From Minwuia sp. (lineage in GTDB: Bacteria; Pseudomonadota; Alphaproteobacteria; Minwuiales; Minwuiaceae), in the NCBI GenBank assembly GCA_029210175.1, contig JARGPL010000028.1, positions 1-57,952 of the forward strand: a stretch of DNA of 57,952 bases, in the 5' to 3' direction. Every line of letters starts with the position of its first letter. The stretch's first letter is position 1. Below, piece after piece: positions 10,082 through 18,200 of this stretch. The notes under the pieces are model-generated. The model saw only the letters and a list, made by a program, of their open reading frames with translations, was not told the DNA's origin and did not search any database. The position numbers were made by a program, and so were the translations under genes.

Positions 10082-11487
10082 CAGGACGCGTCCTGTGCGA
10101 TGCGGGCGTGGGTCTGCAGGTGGCGCTGAATGGCACCGAGATCATTGGGCAGGGTGATGCTCCGTTCCTTGCGGTCGTGCAGGTCGGCCAGCCGCTCGGG
10201 CAGTGCCGGATGAATGCCGATGGCCCGCTTGACGGCGTCCGGGAACTTCGCCGGATGCGCGGTTGCCAGGCTGACCGTCGGCACATGGTCCGCGATGCGC
10301 CTGTCGATCCGGGCCTGACGGGCCGCCGCGGTGCCGATGGCGCTGTGCGGGTCCAGGATCTCGCCGGTTTCACGATGGACCCGGCGCATCTCGGCCAGGG
10401 TCGCATCCTCATCTATCCGGCGGGCCATGAACGTCTGTTGCGCCCGGGCAAAGGTGTCTTCCGGCGCGGTGAAACCACCGGACTGCTTCAGGTTGTCCAT
10501 CAGGCCCTGAACGCGGGGGCCATCGCGTCCCACCATGTCGAACAGCAGCCGTTCGAAATTCGATGAAACCTGAATGTCCATGGACGGGCTCATGGTCGCG
10601 GTCACGCCCCGGGTGCGATATTCGCCCGTGTCGAAGAACCGGGTCAGGATGTCGTTGACGTTGGTCGCGATCAGCAGGGTATCGACCGCCAGTCCCATCC
10701 GGCGCGCGACTTCGCCCGCGAAGACATTGCCGAAATTCCCCGACGGCACGGAGAACGCCAGGGGGCGTCCGCCCAGGGCCATGCTGGCGTGAACGTAATA
10801 GACGACCTGTGCTGCGACCCGTGCCCAGTTGATGGAGTTCACGGCGGACAGCCGCATCCTGTCCCGGAACTGCAGGTCGTTGAAAGCGGCCTTCACCAGC
10901 GCCTGGCAGTCGTCGAAATCGCCTTCGATGGCGATGGCGTGCACGTTGGCATCCTCCACCGTCGTCATCTGGCGACGCTGCACGTCGGACACCCGGCCCT
11001 GCGGATACAGGATGAAGATATCGACGGCTTCCCGGCCGCGACAGCCCTCGATGGCGGCCGACCCGGTGTCCCCCGATGTGGCACCCAGGATCGTCACCCG
11101 CTCCCCCCGGTCCGACAGCACCCGGTCGAAGAACCGCCCCAGTGCCTGCAGGGCAAAGTCCTTGAACGCCAGGGTGGGGCCGTGAAACAGCTCCATCACC
11201 CAGTCGTTCGCGCCGATCTGCTTCAGCGGCGCCACCGCAGTGTGATCGAAGGCGGCATAGGTGTCCGCCATCATCTGCCGGAAATCGGCGCGTGGAATGC
11301 TGTCCCCGGTCAGGGGGCCAAGCACTTCTGTCGCCAGATCGGCGTAGCTCAATCCCTGGCACGCCGCCAGGTCCAGCGCAGGCAGGGTTTCAGGCACATA
11401 CAGACCACCGTCCCTTGCCAGACCGGTCAGCAGCACGTCGTCGAATTCCAGAACCGGGGCAACCCCCCGGGTGCTCACATAGCGCAC
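10081..11487 (-). CDS. thrC: Threonine synthase
   Basis: The 468-residue PLP enzyme converts O-phosphohomoserine to threonine. It begins RYVSTRGVAPVLEF, the usual N-terminal motif, and has HGPTLAFKDFALQ with the PLP-binding lysine, plus GATSGDTGSAAI and SVPSGNFGNVFAG for phosphate binding. I chose GTG 11487 because AGAGG sits about seven bases upstream and the protein then starts at the conserved motif; the frame stays open to 11607 but the extra residues are arginine/serine-rich and not family-like. The M16 protease gene overlaps its stop codon. Confidence 0.95.
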   Translation of the reverse strand: MRYVSTRGVAPVLEFDDVLLTGLARDGGLYVPETLPALDLAACQGLSYADLATEVLGPLTGDSIPRADFRQMMADTYAAFDHTAVAPLKQIGANDWVMELFHGPTLAFKDFALQALGRFFDRVLSDRGERVTILGATSGDTGSAAIEGCRGREAVDIFILYPQGRVSDVQRRQMTTVEDANVHAIAIEGDFDDCQALVKAAFNDLQFRDRMRLSAVNSINWARVAAQVVYYVHASMALGGRPLAFSVPSGNFGNVFAGEVARRMGLAVDTLLIATNVNDILTRFFDTGEYRTRGVTATMSPSMDIQVSSNFERLLFDMVGRDGPRVQGLMDNLKQSGGFTAPEDTFARAQQTFMARRIDEDATLAEMRRVHRETGEILDPHSAIGTAAARQARIDRRIADHVPTVSLATAHPAKFPDAVKRAIGIHPALPERLADLHDRKERSITLPNDLGAIQRHLQTHARIAQDAS

Positions 11488-11530
11488 GGGGACCTCTTGC
11501 TTTTCTGCGGGGTGAGGGTGCGGTTCGCGG

Positions 11531-11998
11531 TCAAGCAGACAACTGCCTGAGCTCGCCCTTGATGACATAGGCGAGGATTTCGACCACCTGCTCCGGCGTC
11601 TCCGCAACGGCCAGGGCGGCGGCGTCCACTTCCTTCAGCGGATGCGTCAGGGACGGGTCATGCTGCACGATCAGCGGGGTATTCATCGCGGCGGCATAGC
11701 CGGCGTCGAAGGCCGCGTTCCACTGCTTGTACTTGTCGCCGAAGCGGACGACGACGACATCGGCGCGCTCGATCAGGGTACGGGTGCGGATGGCGTTGAT
11801 CTTGGCGCCCTTGTGATCCTTCCAGAAGCCGTTGTTCTCGGCCCCCAGGATCGACACACCGCAATCATCGCTGGACCCGTGATCGGTGACGGGTGCCGTG
11901 AATTCGATGTCGAGACCGGCGGTGGCGGCACCGGCTTCGATGCGTTCACGCCAGTCGGTGTGGATTTCACCGGACAGATAGACGGAAAGGTCACTCAT
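11531..11998 (-). CDS. YtoQ family protein
   Basis: The 155-residue product matches the small YtoQ family: VYLSGEIHTDWRERI near the N-terminus, the central TAPVTDHGSSDDCG and ILGAENNGFWKDHKGAKIN, then a nucleoside-deoxyribosyltransferase-like segment RADVVVVRFGDKYKQWNAAF. The biochemical role of the family is not established; the fold resembles nucleoside 2-deoxyribosyltransferases. It lies 43 bp upstream of thrC on the same strand and may be co-transcribed. Confidence 0.85.
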   Translation of the reverse strand: MSDLSVYLSGEIHTDWRERIEAGAATAGLDIEFTAPVTDHGSSDDCGVSILGAENNGFWKDHKGAKINAIRTRTLIERADVVVVRFGDKYKQWNAAFDAGYAAAMNTPLIVQHDPSLTHPLKEVDAAALAVAETPEQVVEILAYVIKGELRQLSA

Positions 11999-12099
11999 GA
12001 CTCAGGTCTCCCTTGGCAAGATGTTGCCTTCCAATGCCATATCGGCCTGGCGCTGTCATCCATGGGCTGGGGCGGGGCGCATGTCGGGGGATCGCCGGT

Positions 12100-12555
12100 C
12101 TATTTCCGCAGCGCGGCCTGAACCATGGTTTCAAGCCGGTTGAGATAGTTCGACCGGTCCGCCTTGTTGAATGGTCGGCCGCCGCCGCCTGCGGCCAGCG
12201 GATTGGCGGCGCGCAGGTCGGCCTTCAGGTCCCGCATGGCCAGCTGGTGTCCGATGTTCTCCCGCGTGAACGGGTCGCCGTTGTGGCGTATCGCGTCGCC
12301 ACCCTGCTCCAGGCAGCGGGCAGCCAGCGGGATGTCGCCGGTGACGCAGATGTCGCCGGGCTTGATCCTGTCGGCGATCCACATGTCTGCGGCGTCCGGT
12401 CCCTCCGGCGCGATGATTGTGGTCACCAGCGGGTCCTGGCTGGGCCGGATACCACCGTTCGATACCATGTAGAGCTGCAGGCGATGGCGGCTGGCCACCC
12501 GCAGGGTCTCGTCCTTCACCGGGCAGGCGTCGGCGTCGATGTAGATGCTTGTCAT
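12100..12555 (-). CDS. YaiI/YqxD family protein (DUF188)
   Basis: A 151-residue protein with the family signature IYIDADACPVKDE at the N-terminus, VVTTI-type core strands, then GDICVTGDIPLAARCL and the C-terminal GGGGRPFNKADRSNYLNRLE. These proteins have a PIN-like fold and their function is unknown. The ATG at 12555 gives the normal family start; the upstream extension to 12627 lies in the 3' part of the MetE-like gene. The upstream gene stop is at 12563, so the two are separated by only 7 bp and are probably in one transcript. Confidence 0.88.
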   Translation of the reverse strand: MTSIYIDADACPVKDETLRVASRHRLQLYMVSNGGIRPSQDPLVTTIIAPEGPDAADMWIADRIKPGDICVTGDIPLAARCLEQGGDAIRHNGDPFTRENIGHQLAMRDLKADLRAANPLAAGGGGRPFNKADRSNYLNRLETMVQAALRK

Positions 12556-12562
12556 GCCTCGA

Positions 12563-13597
12563 TCAGTTCCCTTCGACCTCTCGGCGGACGATCGCGGCAC
12601 CGTCCGCCAGCGCGGCGAGCTTTCCACATGCGACCTGTCGCGTCAGGTACTTCATGCCACAATCCGGTGCGGCAATGATGCGGCCCGGACCGGCATGCCG
12701 CACCGCACCGCGCAGCCTGTCGGCCACCAGTTCAGGGGTTTCCACATCGTCGGTGCCCAGATCGATGACGCCATAGACGATCTGCTTCGACGGCAGCCGG
12801 TCGATGATCGACGGGTCGAGGCGGGGTTGCGCGGCCTCGATGGAGATGGCGGTCGCATCACAGGCATCCAGTTCCGCCAGGAATGAATAGCCGGACGGCT
12901 TGTCGCGCACGACATAGGCATAGCCGAAGCAGACGTGCACGATGGTGATGCCCGGCACGCCGTCAAACGCCTGATTGATGGCATCGACACCATAGCGGCG
13001 CGCGTCTTCCGGGTGCGCCTGCATGTGGGGTTCGTCAATCTGGATGATGTCGGCTCCGGCGGCCTTCATCTCCTGAATCACGGCATTCAGCACAGCCGCA
13101 TAGGCATCGATGAGACGACCCTGATCGCCGTAGAACTCATCCTTGGCCATGCGCGCCATCGTGAAGGCACCGGGGATCGTCACCTTGATCGGACGGTCGG
13201 TCTGCTGGCGCAGGAAGGCGACATCACCCACCTGAACGCCGGTTGTCCGCGTGATCGGCCCGGTGACACGCGGCACGCTGGTGGGCTTCCCCGTGCGGCC
13301 CGGCATTTCGCCCGGGTTGTTGATGTCGATTCCACCCAGCGCATTGGCGAAATGGCTGAAGTAGCTTTCGCGCCGGCATTCCCCGTCCGAGACGATGTCT
13401 ATGCCGGCCCGTTCCTGATCCCGCAGCGCCAGCAGGCAGGCGTCGTCCTGCGCCTCCTGCAATGTCTCGGGACCAGGGCACCAGACATCCCGCATCCTGA
13501 CCCTTGGCGGCGCGTTGCCCAGCAGGACGTCGCGATTGACCAGCCAGGCTGGTTGCGGATAGCTGCCGACCAGCATCGTTGGAATTACCTGGTTCAT
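12563..13597 (-). CDS. MetE C-terminal domain-like (cobalamin-independent methyltransferase superfamily)
   Basis: This 344-residue TIM-barrel protein corresponds to the C-terminal catalytic half of cobalamin-independent methionine synthase but lacks the N-terminal half. Zinc-site features HVCFGYA and APDCGMKYL and the substrate-binding IIQIDEPHMQ are present, as is ERAGIDIVSDGECRRESY. Such short MetE homologues act on various methyl or thiol substrates and are not always methionine synthases. Two in-frame ATGs (13606 and 13597) follow a GGGGGGA box; spacing favours 13597. It is divergent from the glutamine-synthetase-like gene, with only about 110 bp between them. Confidence 0.85.
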   Translation of the reverse strand: MNQVIPTMLVGSYPQPAWLVNRDVLLGNAPPRVRMRDVWCPGPETLQEAQDDACLLALRDQERAGIDIVSDGECRRESYFSHFANALGGIDINNPGEMPGRTGKPTSVPRVTGPITRTTGVQVGDVAFLRQQTDRPIKVTIPGAFTMARMAKDEFYGDQGRLIDAYAAVLNAVIQEMKAAGADIIQIDEPHMQAHPEDARRYGVDAINQAFDGVPGITIVHVCFGYAYVVRDKPSGYSFLAELDACDATAISIEAAQPRLDPSIIDRLPSKQIVYGVIDLGTDDVETPELVADRLRGAVRHAGPGRIIAAPDCGMKYLTRQVACGKLAALADGAAIVRREVEGN

Positions 13598-13708
13598 GTC
13601 GTGCATTCCCCCCGGACAGATGTGCCAGCCTGTTGCGGGCACGGCGACAGTATGCTTTGGCTGAGAACTGGTAAGCCAATACTTCCTTCTGCGTTGTGGG
13701 AGAACGAC

Positions 13709-15073
13709 ATGCCCGGCAATCTGACCATGGATCAACTGGCCGCAGCCGTTGCGGACGGGACCATGGATACCGTTCTGGTCTGCATGGTCGACATGCAGGG
13801 GCGTCTGATGGGCAAGCGGTTCCAGGCGGAGTTCTTCCTGGACAGCGGGTGGGAGGAAACCCACGCCTGCAATTACCTGCTGGCCACTGATCTGGAGATG
13901 GTCACGGTGGAAGGCTTCGCCGCCGCAAGCTGGGCGAACGGCTACGGTGACTATGTGATGAAGCCGGATCTGACTACATTGCGCAGGGTGCCCTGGCTGG
14001 AAGGCACGGCGCTGGTGCTTTGTGACGTGCTCGACCATCATCACCAGCCGGTGTCGCATTCGCCCCGCGCGGTGTTGCAGCGCCAGATCCAGCGCCTCGC
14101 CGGGCTTGGCTATACGGCCATGATGGCGTCCGAACTGGAATTCTTCCTGTTCGAGGAATCATACGAACAGGCGGCGGCAGGCGGTTATCGTGAACTGAGC
14201 ACCTTCAGCCGCTACAACGAGGACTATCACATCTTCCAGACCACGAAGGAGGAACCTGTGATGCGGGCGCTGCGCCGTGGCCTGCAGGGCGCAGGGATTC
14301 CTGTGGAGAACTCGAAGGGGGAGGCAGACGCGGGGCAGGCGGAAATCAATGTCCGCTATGGACCCGCGCTCGACATGGCCGATACCCACGCGATCATCAA
14401 GAATGCAGCCAAGGAAATCGCCTGGGCCAGGGGTCGCGCGCTGACGTTCCTTGCCAAGTGGCATTCGAAGTCGGCGGGCAGCTCCAGCCACATCCACCAG
14501 TCCCTGCAGGACAGGGACGGCAACCCGGTGTTCCATGATCCGGATGCGCCATACGGCATGTCCGAGGTGATGCGGCATTTCCTGGCCGGGCAATTGGCCC
14601 ATGCCAGCGAGATCACCTGGTTCCTGGCCCCCTACGTGAACAGCTACAAGCGGTTCGAGGCGGGCACGTTTGCCCCGACCGCCGCAGTCTGGTCACGTGA
14701 CAACCGGACAGCGGGCTATCGGCTTTGCGGTGAGGGGACGAAGGCCGTTCGCGTGGAATGCCGGGTCGGTGGTGCCGACCTCAATCCCTATCTCGCCATG
14801 GCCGCGCTGCTGGCCGCCGGTATTGCCGGAATAGAGCAGAAGCTGGAACTGGAACCGGCGTTCGAAGGCGATGCCTACACGGGAAGGCGCCTTGGGCGCA
14901 TCCCGGAGAACCTGCGCGATGCCACGGTGGCGTTGCGCAAGTCGAAGATGCTGCGCGCGGCGATGGGGGACGATGTGGTTGATCACTATGTCCATGTCGC
15001 CGTCTGGGAACAGCAGGAACACGAACGCGCGGTAACCGACTGGGAAGTCAGTCGCGGTTTCGAGCGGGCCTGA
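13709..15073 (+). CDS. Glutamine synthetase family protein (PuuA/gamma-glutamyl ligase-like)
   Basis: The 454-residue protein has the glutamine synthetase catalytic fold: metal-binding SELEFFLFEE, the SHIHQSL motif, AGTFAPTAAVWSRDN and the VRVECRVGGADLNPYLAMAA region. The N-terminal beta-grasp domain starts VLVCMVDMQGRLMGKRF. Overall it resembles gamma-glutamyl-amine ligases (PuuA/IpuC type) rather than housekeeping GlnA, which has a different N-terminus and adenylylation loop. It would ligate glutamate to an amine using ATP. Start ATG 13709 follows GGGAGA. It is divergent from the MetE-like gene, which hints at a shared, unknown catabolic route. Confidence 0.88.
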   Translation: MPGNLTMDQLAAAVADGTMDTVLVCMVDMQGRLMGKRFQAEFFLDSGWEETHACNYLLATDLEMVTVEGFAAASWANGYGDYVMKPDLTTLRRVPWLEGTALVLCDVLDHHHQPVSHSPRAVLQRQIQRLAGLGYTAMMASELEFFLFEESYEQAAAGGYRELSTFSRYNEDYHIFQTTKEEPVMRALRRGLQGAGIPVENSKGEADAGQAEINVRYGPALDMADTHAIIKNAAKEIAWARGRALTFLAKWHSKSAGSSSHIHQSLQDRDGNPVFHDPDAPYGMSEVMRHFLAGQLAHASEITWFLAPYVNSYKRFEAGTFAPTAAVWSRDNRTAGYRLCGEGTKAVRVECRVGGADLNPYLAMAALLAAGIAGIEQKLELEPAFEGDAYTGRRLGRIPENLRDATVALRKSKMLRAAMGDDVVDHYVHVAVWEQQEHERAVTDWEVSRGFERA

Positions 15074-15103
15074 CGTCGGTTCAGGCAGCGGCCGCCCGGC
15101 GGC

Positions 15104-15478
15104 TCAGGGCATCTTTGACTGGATGTAGGCGATGACGTCGGCGCGGTCGTCCGCTTTCTTCAGACCGGGAAAGGGCATCTTGTTGCCGGGTACGAACGTC
15201 TTCGGGCTGGTGAGATAACTGTCGAGGGCTTCAGCCGTCCAGGCGAAATCCGCCGCCTTCATGGCCCTGGAATACCTGTAGCCATCAGCCGTTCCAGCAG
15301 TCCGCCCGATCACGCCACTCAGGGCCGGGCCGATCTTGTTCTTGCCGCCGACGTCAACCGTGTGACAGGCGGCGCATTTTCGAAATACCTTCTCGCCAGC
15401 CACCGCATCTGCCGCCTTTGCCTGCAGCGGCATCAGCAGGGGAACTAGCAGGGGAAGAGCGCGGACAAGTCGCGTCAT
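15104..15478 (-). CDS. Class I cytochrome c
   Basis: A 124-residue secreted cytochrome: a signal peptide (LVRALPLLVPLLMPLQAKA) ends near residue 22, and the mature part has the haem motif CAACH with the following TVDVGGKNKIGPALSGV. The distal methionine is in NKMPFPG. Length and motifs match mitochondrial-type cytochrome c2 or c-550 electron carriers. It sits 103 bp downstream of the P460 cytochrome on the same strand, so it may accept electrons from it; that is inference from position. The start is ATG 15478. Confidence 0.92.
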   Translation of the reverse strand: MTRLVRALPLLVPLLMPLQAKAADAVAGEKVFRKCAACHTVDVGGKNKIGPALSGVIGRTAGTADGYRYSRAMKAADFAWTAEALDSYLTSPKTFVPGNKMPFPGLKKADDRADVIAYIQSKMP

Positions 15479-15518
15479 GGCAATTGGATCCTTGATGGTG
15501 CTGGGGCAGGCAAAGGCC

Positions 15519-15563
15519 CGCCGACCGACCGCCGCAAGAGGGCGGGACGGTGATCGGTCGGCG
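15519..15563. other. Intergenic inverted repeat between the P460 and cytochrome c genes
   Basis: A perfect 10-bp inverted repeat (CGCCGACCGA / TCGGTCGGCG) encloses 25 bases in the 103-bp gap between two same-strand cytochrome genes. No T-tract follows on either side, so it is not a classic terminator. It could stabilise or partly attenuate a joint transcript. Confidence 0.5.
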
Positions 15564-15581
15564 GCAGTTCGTCCAGACTGG

Positions 15582-16694
15582 CTAGTTGCTGATACGCAGA
15601 TCGTCGGGCAGGAAGAACAGGTGATCCTGATCCTCGCCAACCGCGGCGTGGCAGGCGATGCAGAACTCCACATTGCCACTGCCCTGGCCGTTGGTGACCC
15701 CGGCGATGGCCCCGGTCGGCATGATCATCGTGTACTTCCAGTCACCACTCTCGACCCGGAAACCCGGCTTCATCTTTTCCATCAGGAACAGGGGACCGAT
15801 GGCTGCCTTGCCGCCGGGTGTCACCTGGAAACTGGGTTTGGCGAGCACCGAGCCGACGGGCAACTTTCCTGCGTTCTCGAACTTGCCATAGGCGCTGCCC
15901 TTCGCGTTGGCATAGTTGTTGACGAACCGCCCGCCGTGGGTCGCTGACGGATAGGCATGGACGCTGTAGCGTGACCAGTTGCCATAGTTTGCGGCCTTCA
16001 ATCCGGACTTGCCGTAGGCAGCGATCATCTCCTCAGCCAGACAATCCTGCAGGGCAATGGCCTCGGCTCCGGTCAGTTCGACAGGTTCACCGGCCGCACA
16101 GGGGTTGCATGGGTTCGCCGCGCAGGGGTTCCTGGCTGCGCAAGGATTGCATGCCTTTGCTGCACAGGGGTTCCTGGCTGCACACGGGTTACAGGCCTTC
16201 GCCGCGCAAGGGTTCCTGGCGGCACAGGGGTTGGCGGCGGCAAGACGGGGCACGTTGCAGGTGCTGGAATAGCTCTGGCTGGCACCCGCGCCGCAGGGGT
16301 TGCAGGGATTTGCCGCACACGGGTTTGCCGCGCACGGATTGCAGGCTTTGGCGGCGCAAGGGTTCCTGGCTGCACATGGGTTGCAGGCCTTTGCGGCGCA
16401 GGGGTTCTTTGCGGCGCAGGGATTGCACTTGGCCGCGCAAGGGCTGCAGGCACTGCGTTCGCTGGCCTTGTGGGCCCCGGCGAGATGGCGCATGGCCGGG
16501 CGTTGCTGCGCCTGCGGGTTGGCCAGGGTGAGAGCCATGGGCTGGATGGACCGCGCCGCAGGTTGCGCCGCCCGGGCTGTCATGTCGCCCAATGAAACAG
16601 CGCTGATGATCACCGCGCCACTGGCCAGCAGGGTGAGGCCAGCGACCGAGCGTATCGCCGTGCTGGAAAGCAGGTGCGTGGGGTGTCTCTTCAT
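15582..16694 (-). CDS. Cytochrome P460 family protein with N-terminal Cys-rich NPCAAK repeat region
   Basis: A 370-residue exported protein in three parts. Residues 1-43 are a membrane-anchor or signal segment (VAGLTLLASGAVIISAVSL). Residues 83-199 hold 24 cysteines in degenerate repeats such as CNPCAARNPCAAKA, including eight CxxC pairs. Residues 205-370 form a cytochrome P460 domain with the haem motif CIACH at 345-349 and GDWKYTMI before it. P460 proteins bind an unusual haem c and oxidise hydroxylamine or detoxify NO in characterised members. The Cys array looks suited to metal binding, which is inferred. ATG 16694 has GGAGGG seven bases upstream. Downstream lies a cytochrome c, a likely redox partner. 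Confidence 0.88.
   Translation of the reverse strand: MKRHPTHLLSSTAIRSVAGLTLLASGAVIISAVSLGDMTARAAQPAARSIQPMALTLANPQAQQRPAMRHLAGAHKASERSACSPCAAKCNPCAAKNPCAAKACNPCAARNPCAAKACNPCAANPCAANPCNPCGAGASQSYSSTCNVPRLAAANPCAARNPCAAKACNPCAARNPCAAKACNPCAARNPCAANPCNPCAAGEPVELTGAEAIALQDCLAEEMIAAYGKSGLKAANYGNWSRYSVHAYPSATHGGRFVNNYANAKGSAYGKFENAGKLPVGSVLAKPSFQVTPGGKAAIGPLFLMEKMKPGFRVESGDWKYTMIMPTGAIAGVTNGQGSGNVEFCIACHAAVGEDQDHLFFLPDDLRISN
16098..16448 (-). repeat. Tandem repeat encoding CNPCAA(R/K)NPCAAKA units
   Basis: This coding stretch inside the P460 gene is built from degenerate units of 15 to 42 bases giving NPCAAR, NPCAAKA and CNPCAA. It is in two blocks (about residues 83-134 and 155-199) separated by a non-repetitive spacer around SYSSTCNVPR. 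The number of units is probably variable through slippage or recombination. Confidence 0.85.
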
Positions 16695-16939
16695 CGGATG
16701 TCCCTCCATGTCTTCGGTTCCGGGCCGGGTCTGTGACCGGTTGTGGAGGATCAGACTGTCATCTTCCCCGCGTTGGCCGAAGTCACGCTGACTCACTAGG
16801 CGGTGACGGCTGTCTGCGCCTTTTGACCCCTCAGCCCGGTCGGTTGCCAGGTAACGGCCTTGCAGCGAACGCAATTGACCGGCTGGAAACATCGGGGCTG
16901 TATGGCGCGTGAATGCAACGAACCAGAAGGCCAACAGCA

Positions 16940-18169
16940 ATGTCCGATTCGCTCGCCAGTCCGCTCGTCCTGCCCTGTGGCGCGATCATCAAGAACCGTT
17001 TTGGCAAGGCGCCGCTGACCGAAGGGCTGGCGGATGAACTGAACCGGGCCACCGCGCGGCACGCAGAGCTGTATGGACGTTGGGCCGATGGTGGCTCCGG
17101 TGTCGTCGTCACCGGCAATGTGCAGGTCGATCGCCGATATCTGGAACGCCCGGGCAACGTGGTGATCGATGGCCCGCAGGATGAGGCGGCGCTGACGGCG
17201 CTGCGTGCCTATGCAGCAGCGGGAACCGCGAAGCGCACCCACCTTTGGATGCAACTCAACCACCCGGGCCGACAGACGCCGCGCCGGGTCTGCGACAAGC
17301 CTGTGGCACCGTCCGCCGTGCCGCTGGCGCTGCCGGAAGTGGCCTTTGCCCACCCGCGCGCCATGACCGGTGACGAAGTGACGGATGTCATCGAACGCTT
17401 CACCCATGCGGCACTGGTGGCACAGCAGACCGGTTTCACCGGCGTTCAGGTCCATGCGGCGCACGGTTACCTGCTGAGCCAGTTCCTCACGCCGCTGGTG
17501 AACAAGCGCGACGATGAATGGGGTGGCAGCCTGGAGGACCGGGCACGGCTGCTGCTTTCCGTCGTGCGATCGATCCGTGCGGCCTGCGGGGCAGAATTTC
17601 CGATCTCGGTGAAGCTGAACTCCTCGGACTTCCAGAATGGCGGGTTCAGCAGCCAGGATTGCCTGACGGTGGTGCAGTGGCTGGAAGAGGCAGGCATCGA
17701 CCATCTAGAGATCTCGGGCGGGAACTACGAGGAACCCAGCATGATGGGGTCGAAGAACACCGAAGGTGACACGGTCGCCGACAGCACGGTGCGCCGGGAG
17801 GCCTATTTCCTCACCTATGCGGAAGAGATCAGGAAGGTGACCAGCCTGCCCCTGATGGTGACTGGCGGTTTCCGCACCCGTGCAGGCATGGAGGAAGCGC
17901 TGGCCTCCGGCGTGCTGGACATGATCGGTCTTGGTCGCCCGATGTGCGTGGAGACGGATACACCCAACAAGCTGCTCGGCGGCGCAGATGCCTGCGGCGC
18001 ATGGGAGAAGCAGATCCGCCCCGCAAAGGCGGGCCTCGGCTGGTTCTGCCTGGCGCTGATCAACCATGGTGAAGGCAAGGACCCGGACACCGCGATGACC
18101 GGCGAAGACGCCATGAAGCGGTTCATGGCCAATGAGGAAGCGACGGCGGCAGCACTCGTCGGGCGTTGA
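16940..18169 (+). CDS. NADH:flavin oxidoreductase, Old Yellow Enzyme family
   Basis: The 409-residue TIM-barrel flavoprotein has the OYE-family motifs: IIKNRFGKAPLTEG at the N-terminus (FMN contact), WMQLNHPGRQ, the catalytic/flavin-binding VQVHAAHGYLLSQFLTPLVN segment with NKRDDEWGGS, and the C-terminal MVTGGFRTRAGMEEALASG plus MIGLGRPMC for FMN phosphate. There is no C-terminal iron-sulfur/FAD extension, so it is a simple FMN ene-reductase. The physiological substrate is unknown. It is divergent from the P460 gene across about 245 bp. Start ATG 16940 lacks a strong ribosome site but begins at the family N-terminus. Confidence 0.9.
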   Translation: MSDSLASPLVLPCGAIIKNRFGKAPLTEGLADELNRATARHAELYGRWADGGSGVVVTGNVQVDRRYLERPGNVVIDGPQDEAALTALRAYAAAGTAKRTHLWMQLNHPGRQTPRRVCDKPVAPSAVPLALPEVAFAHPRAMTGDEVTDVIERFTHAALVAQQTGFTGVQVHAAHGYLLSQFLTPLVNKRDDEWGGSLEDRARLLLSVVRSIRAACGAEFPISVKLNSSDFQNGGFSSQDCLTVVQWLEEAGIDHLEISGGNYEEPSMMGSKNTEGDTVADSTVRREAYFLTYAEEIRKVTSLPLMVTGGFRTRAGMEEALASGVLDMIGLGRPMCVETDTPNKLLGGADACGAWEKQIRPAKAGLGWFCLALINHGEGKDPDTAMTGEDAMKRFMANEEATAAALVGR

Positions 18170-18200
18170 TCCGCAGGCGTATCCCGGTGAAAGGGGATGC

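Noticed and set aside
16098-16448. Repeat array considered as a CRISPR
   Set aside because: Units are short, variable, in-frame and inside a coding sequence with no unique spacers.
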